Below, in pieces: positions 6,013 through 14,099 of a stretch of DNA of 64,000 bases. The position numbers were made by a program, and so were the translations under genes. The stretch is from Promicromonospora thailandica (GTDB lineage Bacteria > Actinomycetota > Actinomycetes > Actinomycetales > Cellulomonadaceae): contig NZ_JAMTCS010000007.1 in the NCBI RefSeq assembly GCF_024171955.1, forward strand, positions 1 through 64,000, given 5' to 3'. The stretch's first letter is position 1, and every line of letters starts with the position of its first letter. The notes under the pieces are model-generated. The model was not told where the DNA came from, did no database searches, and was given only the letters and a program-made list of their open reading frames with translations.

Positions 6013-7658
6013 ACGCCACGACGGCGCCGAACACCAGCCTGCGTGCCCGCCTGGACGCCCGAGTCGCCTCGGCCCGCGCCACGGTCCGCGCCTCCACCGT
6101 GGGGCGTCCTGGGTGGTCCGGTAAGGCATGGCGGGTCGCCGCCCAGATCGCCTACCGGGACTGGATGTTCACCCGGGCCCTGACCGTGTGGGCTGCCCGG
6201 CACTGGGTGCCGACCGTGCTCGGCGTCGTCGTCTCGGTCGGCTGGTGGGGTGTTCTCACCCTGGCCGAGGTCCCCGGGGACCGGATCACCTGGCCGCTGT
6301 TGGCGCTGCTGGTGTTCTGGTCTCCGGGCCTGGCGGTCGCCCTGTTCGCGATGATCGCCCCGGCCCGGTACCGGCGTCGGGTCCACGCGCACAAGATGGC
6401 CGCGTACTGGCCCGAGGTCGCCCGCTCCTGCTCCCTCTACCGCACCGAGCCGGACGGCACCGTGACCGTGTCCCGGCTGCGGCACGTCTCGCACCAGCCC
6501 GGCGCGGTCGTGCTGCGGGTCGAGACGTTCCCCGGCCAGACCCCGGACACCCTGCACCGCGCCGCCCCCGCCGTCGCGTCGGCGTACCGGGCGCACGGGT
6601 TCGAAGTCATGCCGGTCAAGCCCGGTGTCCTGGACCTGGCCCTGTTCACGACGTACCGCATCGCCCCCGTGATGGCCCGGATGCCGGTGCCGGAGGGTGC
6701 CAACCCGGACGCCCTGCCGGTGGGCCTGGCTCGGACGGGTCATGTCGCGGAGATGGTCGTGCGCGGCCGTCACACCCTCGTCGTGGGTGCCACGGGGGCG
6801 GGTAAGGGGTCGGTGTTGTGGTCGGTCATCGGTGGTCTCGCCCCCGCGATCCACGACGGCACCGTGTCTGCGTGGGGTCTGGACCTCAAGGGCGGCGTCG
6901 AGCTGGAGATGGGCCGCGCCCTGTTCGGCCGCGTCGCCTACACCGCCGACGACGCCATCGAGGTCCTGCGGGCCCTGATGCGGGTGATCGACCGGCGCAA
7001 GGAGTCCATGCGCGGCGTCTCCCGTCTGCACGTGCCGACGTCGGCGGATCCGCTGCACGTCCTGATGATCGACGAACTGGCCGACCTGATGGCCTACAGC
7101 GAGTTCGACGTACGCCGCGAGGCTGATCGGCTGATGTCCAAGATCCTGACCCAGGGTCGCGCCCTCGGTGTCGTGGTCGTGGCCTGCGTACAAAACCCCA
7201 GGCAGGAGGCTGTCGGGCAGCGCAACCTCTACCCCCAGAAGATCGCCCTCCGCCTCGACTCCGATGTGGAGTCAGACATGGTGCTGGGCCCGGCCGCACT
7301 CCAGGCTCCGGCCCACGAGATCTCCCGCTCGGACCCGGGCACCGGGTACCTGGTTCGGGAGGACGGCGCACCGGTGATGGTCCGGTTCGCGTACTGGCCC
7401 GACGAACTCATCCGAGAGGTCGCCATCCGGTACGCCGCGCCGGCCTCCCACTCCGCCCCGGAGCCTCGGGATGGTGCCGACGCCGCCAATGCCTGGGCTG
7501 CTGCGGCTCGACGCACCACGAACGACAACGCGGGCAAGCCCACCAACGAGGACGCCCCCGCGCCTCGCACCCGCAAGCCCCGCGCACCGCGCAAGCCCCG
7601 CGCACCTCGTGCGCCCCGCCCGGCCGCTCCTGCGGCTGCTGACTCTGAGGAGGTCTGA
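6009..7658 (+). CDS. traB: TraB/FtsK-like conjugative DNA translocase, 549 aa
   Basis: Two hydrophobic segments (about 66-86 and 95-117) anchor the N-terminus. Walker A GATGAGKGS is at 260-268 and Walker B VLMIDELAD at 351-359, followed by the QGRALGVVVVACVQNP motif typical of FtsK-HerA motors. The C-terminal tail is a run of PRxxRKPRAPR repeats that could contact DNA. In pSAM2-type elements the single TraB hexamer pumps double-stranded DNA between cells, recognising short clt repeats; that mechanism is family knowledge. ATG 6009 overlaps the previous stop (ATGA). Length fits the family. Confidence 0.93.
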   Translation: MNATTAPNTSLRARLDARVASARATVRASTVGRPGWSGKAWRVAAQIAYRDWMFTRALTVWAARHWVPTVLGVVVSVGWWGVLTLAEVPGDRITWPLLALLVFWSPGLAVALFAMIAPARYRRRVHAHKMAAYWPEVARSCSLYRTEPDGTVTVSRLRHVSHQPGAVVLRVETFPGQTPDTLHRAAPAVASAYRAHGFEVMPVKPGVLDLALFTTYRIAPVMARMPVPEGANPDALPVGLARTGHVAEMVVRGRHTLVVGATGAGKGSVLWSVIGGLAPAIHDGTVSAWGLDLKGGVELEMGRALFGRVAYTADDAIEVLRALMRVIDRRKESMRGVSRLHVPTSADPLHVLMIDELADLMAYSEFDVRREADRLMSKILTQGRALGVVVVACVQNPRQEAVGQRNLYPQKIALRLDSDVESDMVLGPAALQAPAHEISRSDPGTGYLVREDGAPVMVRFAYWPDELIREVAIRYAAPASHSAPEPRDGADAANAWAAAARRTTNDNAGKPTNEDAPAPRTRKPRAPRKPRAPRAPRPAAPAAADSEEV

Positions 7659-7660
7659 TC

Positions 7661-8359
7661 ATGAACCGCACCACCCGCACCGCTGGGCCTGTGGCCCGGA
7701 TCGCGGCCGACTCCCGGCCCGTGCTCGTCTTCACCGTCGTCCTAACCCTCGCCGTCGCCCTCGCCTCGTTCGCGCTGTCCTTCGCCTCGCTGCGGGACGC
7801 TGCATTGTGGGGCCGGGTGCCCGAGGCCCTCGCGTTCCTCGTGCCCGTCGTCATCGATGCCTCGGTGCTCGTCTACGGCCTCGTGGCCCTGGTGCTCCGT
7901 GCTCGCGGACGCTCCAGCGCGTGGGCCTGGACCCTGATGTTCGGATTCACCGTCGTGTCCATCGGCGCCAACGCCGCCCACGCCTACGACGTCGGCCCCG
8001 AACTGCGCACCATCGTCGGCGTCGTCCTGGTCGCCCTCGCACCCCTGTCCGTGCTCACCTCGACCCACGCGCTCGCCTCCCTCGTGGTCGCAGACCGGCC
8101 CGCCGCCGAGACAAAGCCCGAGCCCGCGCCGGTCCCTGAGGTGGCCGAGGTCGCCCCGGAGCCGGTGGCCGTGATCGAGCCTGCTCCCGTCGTCGAGCCG
8201 GAGCCCGCGCCGGTCCCTGAGCCTGCGCCGGCCGAATCGCCCACCCCGGCGGCTGCTCCTGCGCCGGCTGCCCGTCGTCCTCGTCTGGGGCGGGTCCGTC
8301 CGATCACTCAGGATGCCCTGGACCTGCCCGGCCTGAACATGGCGAGGGCCGAAGCATGA
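7661..8359 (+). CDS. DUF2637-type membrane protein (AICE), 232 aa
   Basis: Four predicted transmembrane helices occupy roughly residues 20-145 (for example VLVFTVVLTLAVALASFALS and VVIDASVLVYGLVALVL), matching the DUF2637 family common on actinobacterial plasmids and AICEs. The C-terminal 85 residues are a proline/glutamate-rich tail with EPAPVPE repeats and end with a basic RRPRLGRVRP segment. It lies 2 nt after traB and is coupled by ATGA to the WhiB-like gene. A role in mating-pore or spread functions is plausible but inferred. Confidence 0.85.
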   Translation: MNRTTRTAGPVARIAADSRPVLVFTVVLTLAVALASFALSFASLRDAALWGRVPEALAFLVPVVIDASVLVYGLVALVLRARGRSSAWAWTLMFGFTVVSIGANAAHAYDVGPELRTIVGVVLVALAPLSVLTSTHALASLVVADRPAAETKPEPAPVPEVAEVAPEPVAVIEPAPVVEPEPAPVPEPAPAESPTPAAAPAPAARRPRLGRVRPITQDALDLPGLNMARAEA

Positions 8360-8751
8360 TCGCCACCGCCGACCAGATCCGCGACGCGCTCTGCGCCCGT
8401 GACGAGTACCGCGGCCTGCCGTGGATCAGTGAGACCACCTCGCCCGCCCAGCGTGCCGCCATGGCCCGTGTCTGCGCCTCCTGCCCCGTCCTGGCTACCT
8501 GCGCCGCTGAGGCCGCTACGACGCCCACCACGGCCGGGTTCTGGGCCGGGCAGGACCACACCGCCCGCGACTACCCCGTCCAGGGCGTCCTGGACCTCGA
8601 CCTGGGCGAGAAGGGTCGCCGCGAGGTACCTGCCGGTGAGGTCGCGGACCTCGGTGACGGGTGGGTCCTGGTCGACCCCCGGGAGTACCCCGAGCTCGAC
8701 GGCACGACCCGCGTGGGTGGCCTGCTGGCCAAGGTCCGGAACGCCGCATGA
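8356..8751 (+). CDS. WhiB-like iron-sulfur regulator encoded by the AICE, 131 aa
   Basis: Four cysteines at 13, 40, 43 and 49 give the Wbl spacing (C-x26-C-x2-C-x5-C) that ligates a 4Fe-4S cluster. They are followed by a FWAGQD turn in place of the usual GVWGG. The C-terminal half is acidic and lacks the usual basic tail, so it may not bind DNA by itself. It is coupled at both ends (ATGA with DUF2637 and with rep). Wbl proteins act through the sigma-A subunit; on an element it could alter host transcription. Confidence 0.85.
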   Translation: MIATADQIRDALCARDEYRGLPWISETTSPAQRAAMARVCASCPVLATCAAEAATTPTTAGFWAGQDHTARDYPVQGVLDLDLGEKGRREVPAGEVADLGDGWVLVDPREYPELDGTTRVGGLLAKVRNAA

Positions 8752-10313
8752 ACAGCGCACTGACGTTCTCCGGCTTCGGGGAGCACGCACCGTTGGAGGT
8801 CGGCCCGGGCGCTCTGGGGTTCGCTACCCAGTCCGCCCGTGGCCGCACCTTCCGCTCGGCCCTGGACGCGTTCGCGGACACCGCCGCGGCTGTCGGCTAC
8901 TGCTCCCACCCGATCCGCCTCAACGGGTCCTCCATGACCGTGGACACCACGACCGGTGAAGTCGTCAGCGAGTACCACTCGGCCGACGCCCCCATGGGGC
9001 AGCTCTACCGGCCATGCGGCAACCGGCGTGCCGACATCTGCCCGGCCTGCTCGCGCGTCTACGCCCGCGACACCTTCGCGATGATCCGATCCGGCCTCCT
9101 CGGCGGCAAGACCGTCCCCGAGACCGTGGCAGACGCCCCGCTCGTGTTCGCGACCCTGACCGCTCCCTCGTTCGGGCACGTGCACGGCATCCGCAAGAGG
9201 GATGGACACAAGACCGGCGGGACCTGCCGCCCCTTCGACCGGGCCAAGGTCTGCGAGCACGGCCGGTCCAAGTCCTGCATGCGCGTCCACACCGAAAACG
9301 AACCCATCGTTGGGGCTCCGCTGTGCTGGGACTGCTACGACTGGGACACCGCCATCGTCTGGCAGTGGCACGCCCCGGAGCTCTGGCGCCGGTTCACCAT
9401 CGCTCTGCGCCGCGCTCTGGCCGTGCACCTGGGCCTCAAGGACACCGAACTCAAGCACGCGCTCTCCGTGCAGTACGCCAAGGTCGCGGAGTACCAGGCG
9501 CGCGGGTCCGTCCACTTCCACGCCCTGATCCGCCTGGACGGTCCCGACGGTCCGGGGTCGATGGCTCCCGTGGACGGGGACACCCTGAAAGGCCTGATCG
9601 AGTCCGCCGCCCTCGGGGTGGAGTACGTAGCTGTTCCGGTCGATGGTGCCGACGTGCCGCGCAAACTGGCCTTCGGGGTCCAGGTTGATACGCGGACCGT
9701 GAGCACTGGCCTGCCGGGCAGCGTCGCCGACGAAGCACACTCCACCGACACCCTGAGCCCTGAGCAGGTCGCGGGGTATCTGGCGAAGTACGCGACCAAG
9801 TCCACCGACGTGGACCCGGCCGCACCTCGAGCTCACCTCTCGCGCCTGATCCGGCAGTGCCGTCGCCTGGCCGACCGCGCCGCCACCGCCTGCCGCCTGC
9901 CCGGGTACGAGCCGGAGGAGGACGAGGACGGGTGCGTGTGTGGGGAGTGCATCAACTCGCCGTACCGGCTGCTGGCGAAGTGGGCGCACATGCTCGGCTT
10001 CCGGGGCCACTTCTCGTCCAAGTCCCGCCGCTACTCCGTCACTCTCGGCCGCCTGCGCACTGCTCGTGCTCGGTTCGCGCGGCTGGCTGCTGAGGCGGAG
10101 CGGGCTGGGGAGCCGCTGGACGTGGCCGACCTGGAACGCCGGCTCCTGGCCGACGACGAGGAAACCACGCTCGTCGTCGAGGGCTCCTGGACCTACTCGG
10201 GGACCGGGTGGGCCAGCAACGGCGAGAAGGAGCTTGCTGAGGCTGCTGCAGCTCGTGCCCGTGAGTACGCGCAGTGGAAGGCAGGACAGAAGAATCCGGC
10301 CCGCGCGGCCTGA
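8748..10313 (+). CDS. repSA: RepSA-type rolling-circle replication initiator, 521 aa
   Basis: A zinc-ribbon-like region (CGNRRADICPACSRVY, about 88-103) precedes a HUH-like motif VHFHALIRLD with histidines 256 and 258, which bind the metal in rolling-circle initiators. A second cysteine-rich patch (CVCGECINSPYR) follows near residue 400. This layout is that of AICE/Streptomyces RepSA proteins, which nick the origin and start excised-form replication. Start ATG 8748 overlaps the WhiB-like stop (ATGA). The candidate catalytic tyrosine cannot be assigned with certainty. Confidence 0.9.
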   Translation: MNSALTFSGFGEHAPLEVGPGALGFATQSARGRTFRSALDAFADTAAAVGYCSHPIRLNGSSMTVDTTTGEVVSEYHSADAPMGQLYRPCGNRRADICPACSRVYARDTFAMIRSGLLGGKTVPETVADAPLVFATLTAPSFGHVHGIRKRDGHKTGGTCRPFDRAKVCEHGRSKSCMRVHTENEPIVGAPLCWDCYDWDTAIVWQWHAPELWRRFTIALRRALAVHLGLKDTELKHALSVQYAKVAEYQARGSVHFHALIRLDGPDGPGSMAPVDGDTLKGLIESAALGVEYVAVPVDGADVPRKLAFGVQVDTRTVSTGLPGSVADEAHSTDTLSPEQVAGYLAKYATKSTDVDPAAPRAHLSRLIRQCRRLADRAATACRLPGYEPEEDEDGCVCGECINSPYRLLAKWAHMLGFRGHFSSKSRRYSVTLGRLRTARARFARLAAEAERAGEPLDVADLERRLLADDEETTLVVEGSWTYSGTGWASNGEKELAEAAAARAREYAQWKAGQKNPARAA

Positions 10314-10347
10314 CAACAACTTGGTGGATGTGGAAGGGGAAGCACTG

Positions 10348-10545
10348 ATGAGCCAGAACGACAAGATCCTGACGCAGGCCGAGGTGGCCGCGATTCTCCG
10401 TGTGCCGGAGAGCACCCTGCAAGACCTCGCCCGGCGTGGGCACCGATCGATCCCGAAGGCATGGAAGGTCGGTCGTGCCTGGCGCTGGCTCGCCTCCGAC
10501 GTGGACGCCTTCATTGCCTCGCGCGGTCAGCAGGTGGCGGCATGA
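10348..10545 (+). CDS. xis: Excisionase-like MerR-type HTH protein, 65 aa
   Basis: A winged-HTH of the excisionase/MerR type is seen: LTQAEVAAILRVPESTLQDL followed by AWKVGRAWRWLASDVDAFI. The protein has the length and position of AICE Xis, immediately before the integrase. GGAAGGGG stands upstream of ATG 10348, and the stop overlaps the integrase ATG (ATGA). Xis directs Int towards excision; the subterminal repeats at 1380 and 11781 are candidate sites. Confidence 0.88.
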   Translation: MSQNDKILTQAEVAAILRVPESTLQDLARRGHRSIPKAWKVGRAWRWLASDVDAFIASRGQQVAA

Positions 10546-11768
10546 GCGTCACGAAGCGTGTCTATGAGTACACCGACAAGGACGGCGTGATGCGAACCCG
10601 TGAGGTCTGGCGGGCTCGGGTCTGGACGTACCCGCCCCACGGTCCGCGTAGGGAGATCGAGGATGAGTTCACGACCTGGAAGGAGGCCAAGAAGTGGGAG
10701 GGGGAACAGCGCGCCAAGGCTCGCGGGCGGAACGTCGACCTGGAGCGCACGACCCTTGCGGCTTCGGGTCTGTGGGAGCGGGCTGAGCCGGTCCTGCGTC
10801 GTCGGCTGGCTCCGCGCACGTTCGGCTACTACCGCGAGGGCTGGAACGACCGGGTGCTCAAGACCTTCGGCAACATGAAGGTGGGCGCTATCTCCGTGGG
10901 CGACGTCGAGCGGGCACAGGCTGAGTGGGCACGGACAGGCAGCGTGCATGTGGCTCGGCAGGCTCGCTACGCCTTGTCGGCGGTGCTGCGGATCGCGGTC
11001 CGGGATGGCCTGCTCCCGGCGAACCCTGCTCGGTCGGCGGAGTCGTCCAAGGCGGAGAAGCGTAAGCGGCAGGAGCGCAAGGTTGGAATGACGCTCACCC
11101 CGGCGCAGCTCTCGACGCTGGTCGACGCCATCCGGGACCTGCCGCAGGGTGGCCGGTACGCGGTCATGGTCGATCTGATGGGTTCGGCCGGTCTCCGGTA
11201 TGGGGAGGCGGCTGCACTCCAGGTGGGTGACCTCGATCTGGCCCGGGGTGTGATGACGGTGCAGCGCAGCGTCTCGGAGATGACCAAGGACGACGCGGGC
11301 GACCTGGCGCCGGGGTACTGGCGTGAGGGCAACCTGGTGTGGGGTCCGCCCAAGGGCGGCAAGAACCGAGTCGTGCCGGTCCCCAAGCACCTCGTAGAGC
11401 CACTGCGTGACCTGACACTGGGTCAGCGCCGTACGGCTCAGGTTTTCCGGTCTGAGCGCACCGGGTACGTCATCCGGGGCAACGTGCTCAAGACCAAGAT
11501 GGCTACGGAGACGATGACCACGGAGGGCGCGAAGATGGTGCACGGCTGGGGGCCGTTCGTGGCAAGCCTGGGCTTCGACGGGATGCGGGTGCACGATCTG
11601 CGGGCGACGGCGGCGACGAACTACCTGAGCGCTGGGGTTCCTCCGCACGTCGTGCGGGACATCCTCGGGCACGAGGACATCAAGGTCACCAACCTCTACG
11701 CACGGGCCCACGATGACGCGCTGAGCCTGGCTGCTGCTGCGCTGAGTGCCTACTCGGGGCGGGCGTGA
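10542..11768 (+). CDS. int: Tyrosine site-specific integrase of the AICE, 408 aa
   Basis: The catalytic set is complete: R219 (GLRYGEA), a lysine in the beta-hairpin region (271 or 274), H351 and R354 (HDLRATAAT), H377 (GHEDI) and nucleophile Y386 (TNLYARAH). The N-terminal third contains an arm-binding-like domain and a SAM-like core-binding domain (about 70-165). Start ATG 10542 is coupled to xis. The gene ends about 95 bp from attR inside tRNA-Arg, the usual position for AICE integrases targeting tRNA genes. Confidence 0.95.
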   Translation: MSVTKRVYEYTDKDGVMRTREVWRARVWTYPPHGPRREIEDEFTTWKEAKKWEGEQRAKARGRNVDLERTTLAASGLWERAEPVLRRRLAPRTFGYYREGWNDRVLKTFGNMKVGAISVGDVERAQAEWARTGSVHVARQARYALSAVLRIAVRDGLLPANPARSAESSKAEKRKRQERKVGMTLTPAQLSTLVDAIRDLPQGGRYAVMVDLMGSAGLRYGEAAALQVGDLDLARGVMTVQRSVSEMTKDDAGDLAPGYWREGNLVWGPPKGGKNRVVPVPKHLVEPLRDLTLGQRRTAQVFRSERTGYVIRGNVLKTKMATETMTTEGAKMVHGWGPFVASLGFDGMRVHDLRATAATNYLSAGVPPHVVRDILGHEDIKVTNLYARAHDDALSLAAAALSAYSGRA

Positions 11769-11780
11769 TGGCTACTGTGA

Positions 11781-11798
11781 CGGGGAACCTGACGGGGA
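11781..11798 (+). repeat. Right arm-type direct repeat of the AICE
   Basis: Second copy of CGGGGAACCTGACGGGGA, 66 bp inside attR and just after int. Here the tandem GACGGGGAAC unit is complete in both halves (about 11780-11800). Likely integrase or excisionase arm site. Confidence 0.55.
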
Positions 11799-11826
11799 AC
11801 GGCCTTTCTACCCCGGGAAGCAGAAA

Positions 11827-11861
11827 GGCTCCTCACCCGGCTTTTCGCCTGATGAGGAGCC
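11827..11861 (-). terminator. Element-borne terminator for tRNA-Arg
   Basis: GGCTCCTCA (11827-11835) pairs with TGAGGAGCC (11853-11861), with an inner GGC-TTTT-GCC-like step, followed on the minus strand by CTTTCTG. It replaces the terminator left at 1204-1237, so the restored tRNA gene still ends properly. Confidence 0.7.
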
Positions 11862-11864
11862 ACT

Positions 11865-11907
11865 GTGCGCCCGGAGGGATTCGAACCCCCAACCTTCTGA
11901 TCCGTAG
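11865..11907 (-). repeat. attR within intact tRNA-Arg
   Basis: 43-bp partner of attL (one mismatch). It covers the anticodon loop to the 3' end of the tRNA, so integration preserves a complete tRNA gene. Confidence 0.93.
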
Positions 11908-11938
11908 TCAGATGCTCTATCCGTTGAGCTACGGGCGC
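11866..11938 (-). tRNA. tRNA-Arg(ACG)
   Basis: The 73-nt minus-strand sequence folds as a tRNA: acceptor GCGCCCG/CGGGCGC with discriminator A, T-arm GGTTCGAATCC-type, and anticodon stem TCTGA/TCAGA enclosing loop CTACGGA with anticodon ACG. No CCA is encoded. It is the integration site of the AICE, whose right end supplies the 3' half. Confidence 0.96.
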
Positions 11939-12087
11939 GTGCTGTACTGCGAACTTCCGTGCCGCCGTTCGTGCGGGCGACCGACGAGAACACTACCGCT
12001 TGTTCGGCGCGGACCCAAACTCAAAACCGCGCTTCCCGGGGAGAACTCCGTCACAGCCACCGGCTCCGACGTGCTGCTCCGACAGAA

Positions 12088-12120
12088 AAGGCCCCGGGCG
12101 TCACGCGCGGCCGGGACCTT
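12088..12120 (-). terminator. Terminator of tRNA-Ser(GCT)
   Basis: AAGGCCCCGG pairs with CCGGGACCTT (one mismatch) and is followed on the minus strand by TTTCTGTC. It lies directly downstream of tRNA-Ser. Confidence 0.65.
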
Positions 12121-12125
12121 CCTGG

Positions 12126-12214
12126 CGGAGACGGAGGGATTTGAACCCTCGAACGGGTTGCCCCGTTACCACCTTAGCAGGGTGGCGCACTAGACCTGAC
12201 TATGCGACGTCTCC
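12126..12214 (-). tRNA. tRNA-Ser(GCT)
   Basis: 89-nt class II tRNA on the minus strand: acceptor GGAGACG/CGTCTCC with discriminator G, anticodon loop CTGCTAA (anticodon GCT), a long variable arm and the T-loop TTCAAAT. Decodes AGC/AGU serine codons. Confidence 0.96.
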
Positions 12215-12386
12215 TCGCGGCGTCCTGACCCAGGCAGGGCGGTGCCGCGCGGCCCAGGCTACCTGCCCCACGCCGGACTGAGCAAAGCGGAAGGTCGATC
12301 GCCCGTCCGGCCCGGTCAGGATCCCCGCCATCCTGCGGTTCGGCCGCGATATTTCACCTGGCGTCAATAGCGGGTACATTCGCGCC

Positions 12387-14099
12387 ATGGACTACGACGT
12401 CTTGGTCATCGGCTCCGGCTTCGGCGGCAGCGTCGCCGCCCTGCGCCTCACCGAGAAGGGCTACCGCGTCGGTGTGCTCGAGGCAGGCCGCAGGTTCGAG
12501 GACCACGAGTTCGCGAAGAACTCCTGGCACCTCCGCCAGTTCCTGTGGGCCCCCGCGCTCGGCTGCTACGGGATCCAGCGGGTGCGTCTGCTGCGCAACG
12601 TCCTGTGCCTCACCGGCGCAGGGGTCGGCGGCGGGTCGCTGGTCTACGCGAACACCCTGTACCGCCCCCTGGACCCGTTCTACGCGGACCCGGCGTGGGC
12701 GCACATCACCGACTGGAAGACCGAGCTCGCGCCGTACTACGACCAGGCGGAGCGCATGCTCGGCGTGGTCCGGTACCACGGCCGCTCGCCGGCCGACGAA
12801 GTCGTCCGGGAGGTCGCGGAGGACATGGGCGTGGGCGACACGTTCCGGCCCACCCGCGTCGGCGTCTGGTTCGGTCCGGGCGGCGCGGAGTCACCGTCCC
12901 CGGGCTGCCGGTCGGCGGACCCCTTCTTCGGCGGGGTCGGCCCCGAGCGCTCCGGGTGCACCGAGTGCGGCGAGTGCATGACGGGCTGCCGCCACGGGGC
13001 CAAGAACACCCTGGTCAAGAACTACCTCTACCTCGCGGAGCGCGCAGGCGCCGCGGTGCACCCGCTGACCACCGCCGACGTCGTGCGGCCGCTGCCGGAC
13101 GGCGGGTACGAGGTCCGCGCGCACCGCACGGGCCGCAGATGGTCGGGCCGGCGCACCTTCACCGCGCGGCAGGTCGTGTTCGGCGCCGGCACGCTCGGGA
13201 CGCAGCGGCTGCTGCACGCGATGAAGGACTCCGGGACGCTGCCGCGGCTGTCCGCGCGGCTCGGGCACCTCACCCGCACCAACTCGGAGGCGTTGCTGGG
13301 CGCGATGACACGGCGGGTCGGGTCGACCGACTACTCCCGCGGGGTGGCCATCACGTCGTCGTTCTACCCGAACGAGAGCACCCACATCGAGCCGGTGCGC
13401 TACGGGCACGGCTCCAACGTCATGGCCGCCCTCCAGCACATCCTGGTCGACGGCGGGCCGTTCCGGTTCCTGCGGTGGTTCGGCGAGATGGGCAGGAACG
13501 TACGGTGGCTGCCCGTGCTGATGGACTGGCGGCGCTGGTCCGAGCGAACCGTCATCGCGCTGGTCATGCAGGCCCAGGACAACTCGCTCGTCACGCTGAC
13601 CCGCCGCTCGCCGTTCGGCCGCTACATGACCTCTCGGCAAGGGACCGGATCGCCCAACCCGAGCTGGATCCCCGAGGGCCACGAGGCGGTGCGCCGCATG
13701 GCCGACAAGCTCGGGGACGACGGCGTCGAGGGCATCCCCGGCGGGACCATCGGCGACCCGTTCAACATCCCGCTCACGGCGCACATCCTCGGGGGCTGCG
13801 CGATCGGGTCGGACGCTCAGGACGGTGTCGTCGACGCCTACCTGCGCGTGTTCGGCCACGAGGGCCTGCACGTCATGGACGGATCGGCCGTGACGGCGAA
13901 CCTCGGCGTGAACCCGTCGCTCACCATCACCGCGCAGGCGGAGCGCGCGTGCGCGCTGTGGCCCAACGCCGGCGAGCCCGACGCCCGTCCGGCGCTCGGC
14001 GGCGGCTACGCGCCGGTCCGGCCGGTGCGCCCCGTCGCGCCCGTGGTGCCCGAGGCGGCGCCGGCCGCACTCCGCCTGCCCATCGTCGGGATCAGCTAG
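12387..14099 (+). CDS. GMC-type FAD oxidoreductase with ferredoxin-like cysteine motif, 570 aa
   Basis: The N-terminus holds the FAD dinucleotide motif VIGSGFGGSVAALRL (7-21) and a second GAGVGGGSLVYAN flavin motif. A cysteine cluster (CTECGECMTGCRHGAKN, about 191-207) has C-x2-C-x2-C-x3-C spacing, typical of actinobacterial cholesterol-oxidase-like GMC proteins (ChoD type). The C-terminal substrate/FAD motif is HVMDGSAVTANLGVNPSLTI. Substrate is not predictable. The gene seems leaderless: TACATT at 12375-12380 is 6 nt before the ATG. Its end overlaps the convergent TetR gene by 8 nt. Confidence 0.88.
   Translation: MDYDVLVIGSGFGGSVAALRLTEKGYRVGVLEAGRRFEDHEFAKNSWHLRQFLWAPALGCYGIQRVRLLRNVLCLTGAGVGGGSLVYANTLYRPLDPFYADPAWAHITDWKTELAPYYDQAERMLGVVRYHGRSPADEVVREVAEDMGVGDTFRPTRVGVWFGPGGAESPSPGCRSADPFFGGVGPERSGCTECGECMTGCRHGAKNTLVKNYLYLAERAGAAVHPLTTADVVRPLPDGGYEVRAHRTGRRWSGRRTFTARQVVFGAGTLGTQRLLHAMKDSGTLPRLSARLGHLTRTNSEALLGAMTRRVGSTDYSRGVAITSSFYPNESTHIEPVRYGHGSNVMAALQHILVDGGPFRFLRWFGEMGRNVRWLPVLMDWRRWSERTVIALVMQAQDNSLVTLTRRSPFGRYMTSRQGTGSPNPSWIPEGHEAVRRMADKLGDDGVEGIPGGTIGDPFNIPLTAHILGGCAIGSDAQDGVVDAYLRVFGHEGLHVMDGSAVTANLGVNPSLTITAQAERACALWPNAGEPDARPALGGGYAPVRPVRPVAPVVPEAAPAALRLPIVGIS

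Larger units (their letters stand above)
1241..11907. mobile_element. pSAM2-type actinomycete integrative and conjugative element (AICE), ~10.7 kb, in tRNA-Arg(ACG)
   Basis: The element is bounded by the 43-bp attL/attR repeat. It contains all functional modules of the AICE class: tyrosine integrase and excisionase-like HTH protein next to attR, a RepSA-like rolling-circle initiator, a TraB/FtsK-type translocase, a Pra-type activator, a DUF2637 membrane protein and small coupled ORFs. Left-end cargo is transcribed in the opposite direction. All hallmark ORFs are intact, so it may be functional. AICEs transfer double-stranded DNA between mycelia or cells with one translocase; that is family knowledge, not shown here. 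Confidence 0.93.
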
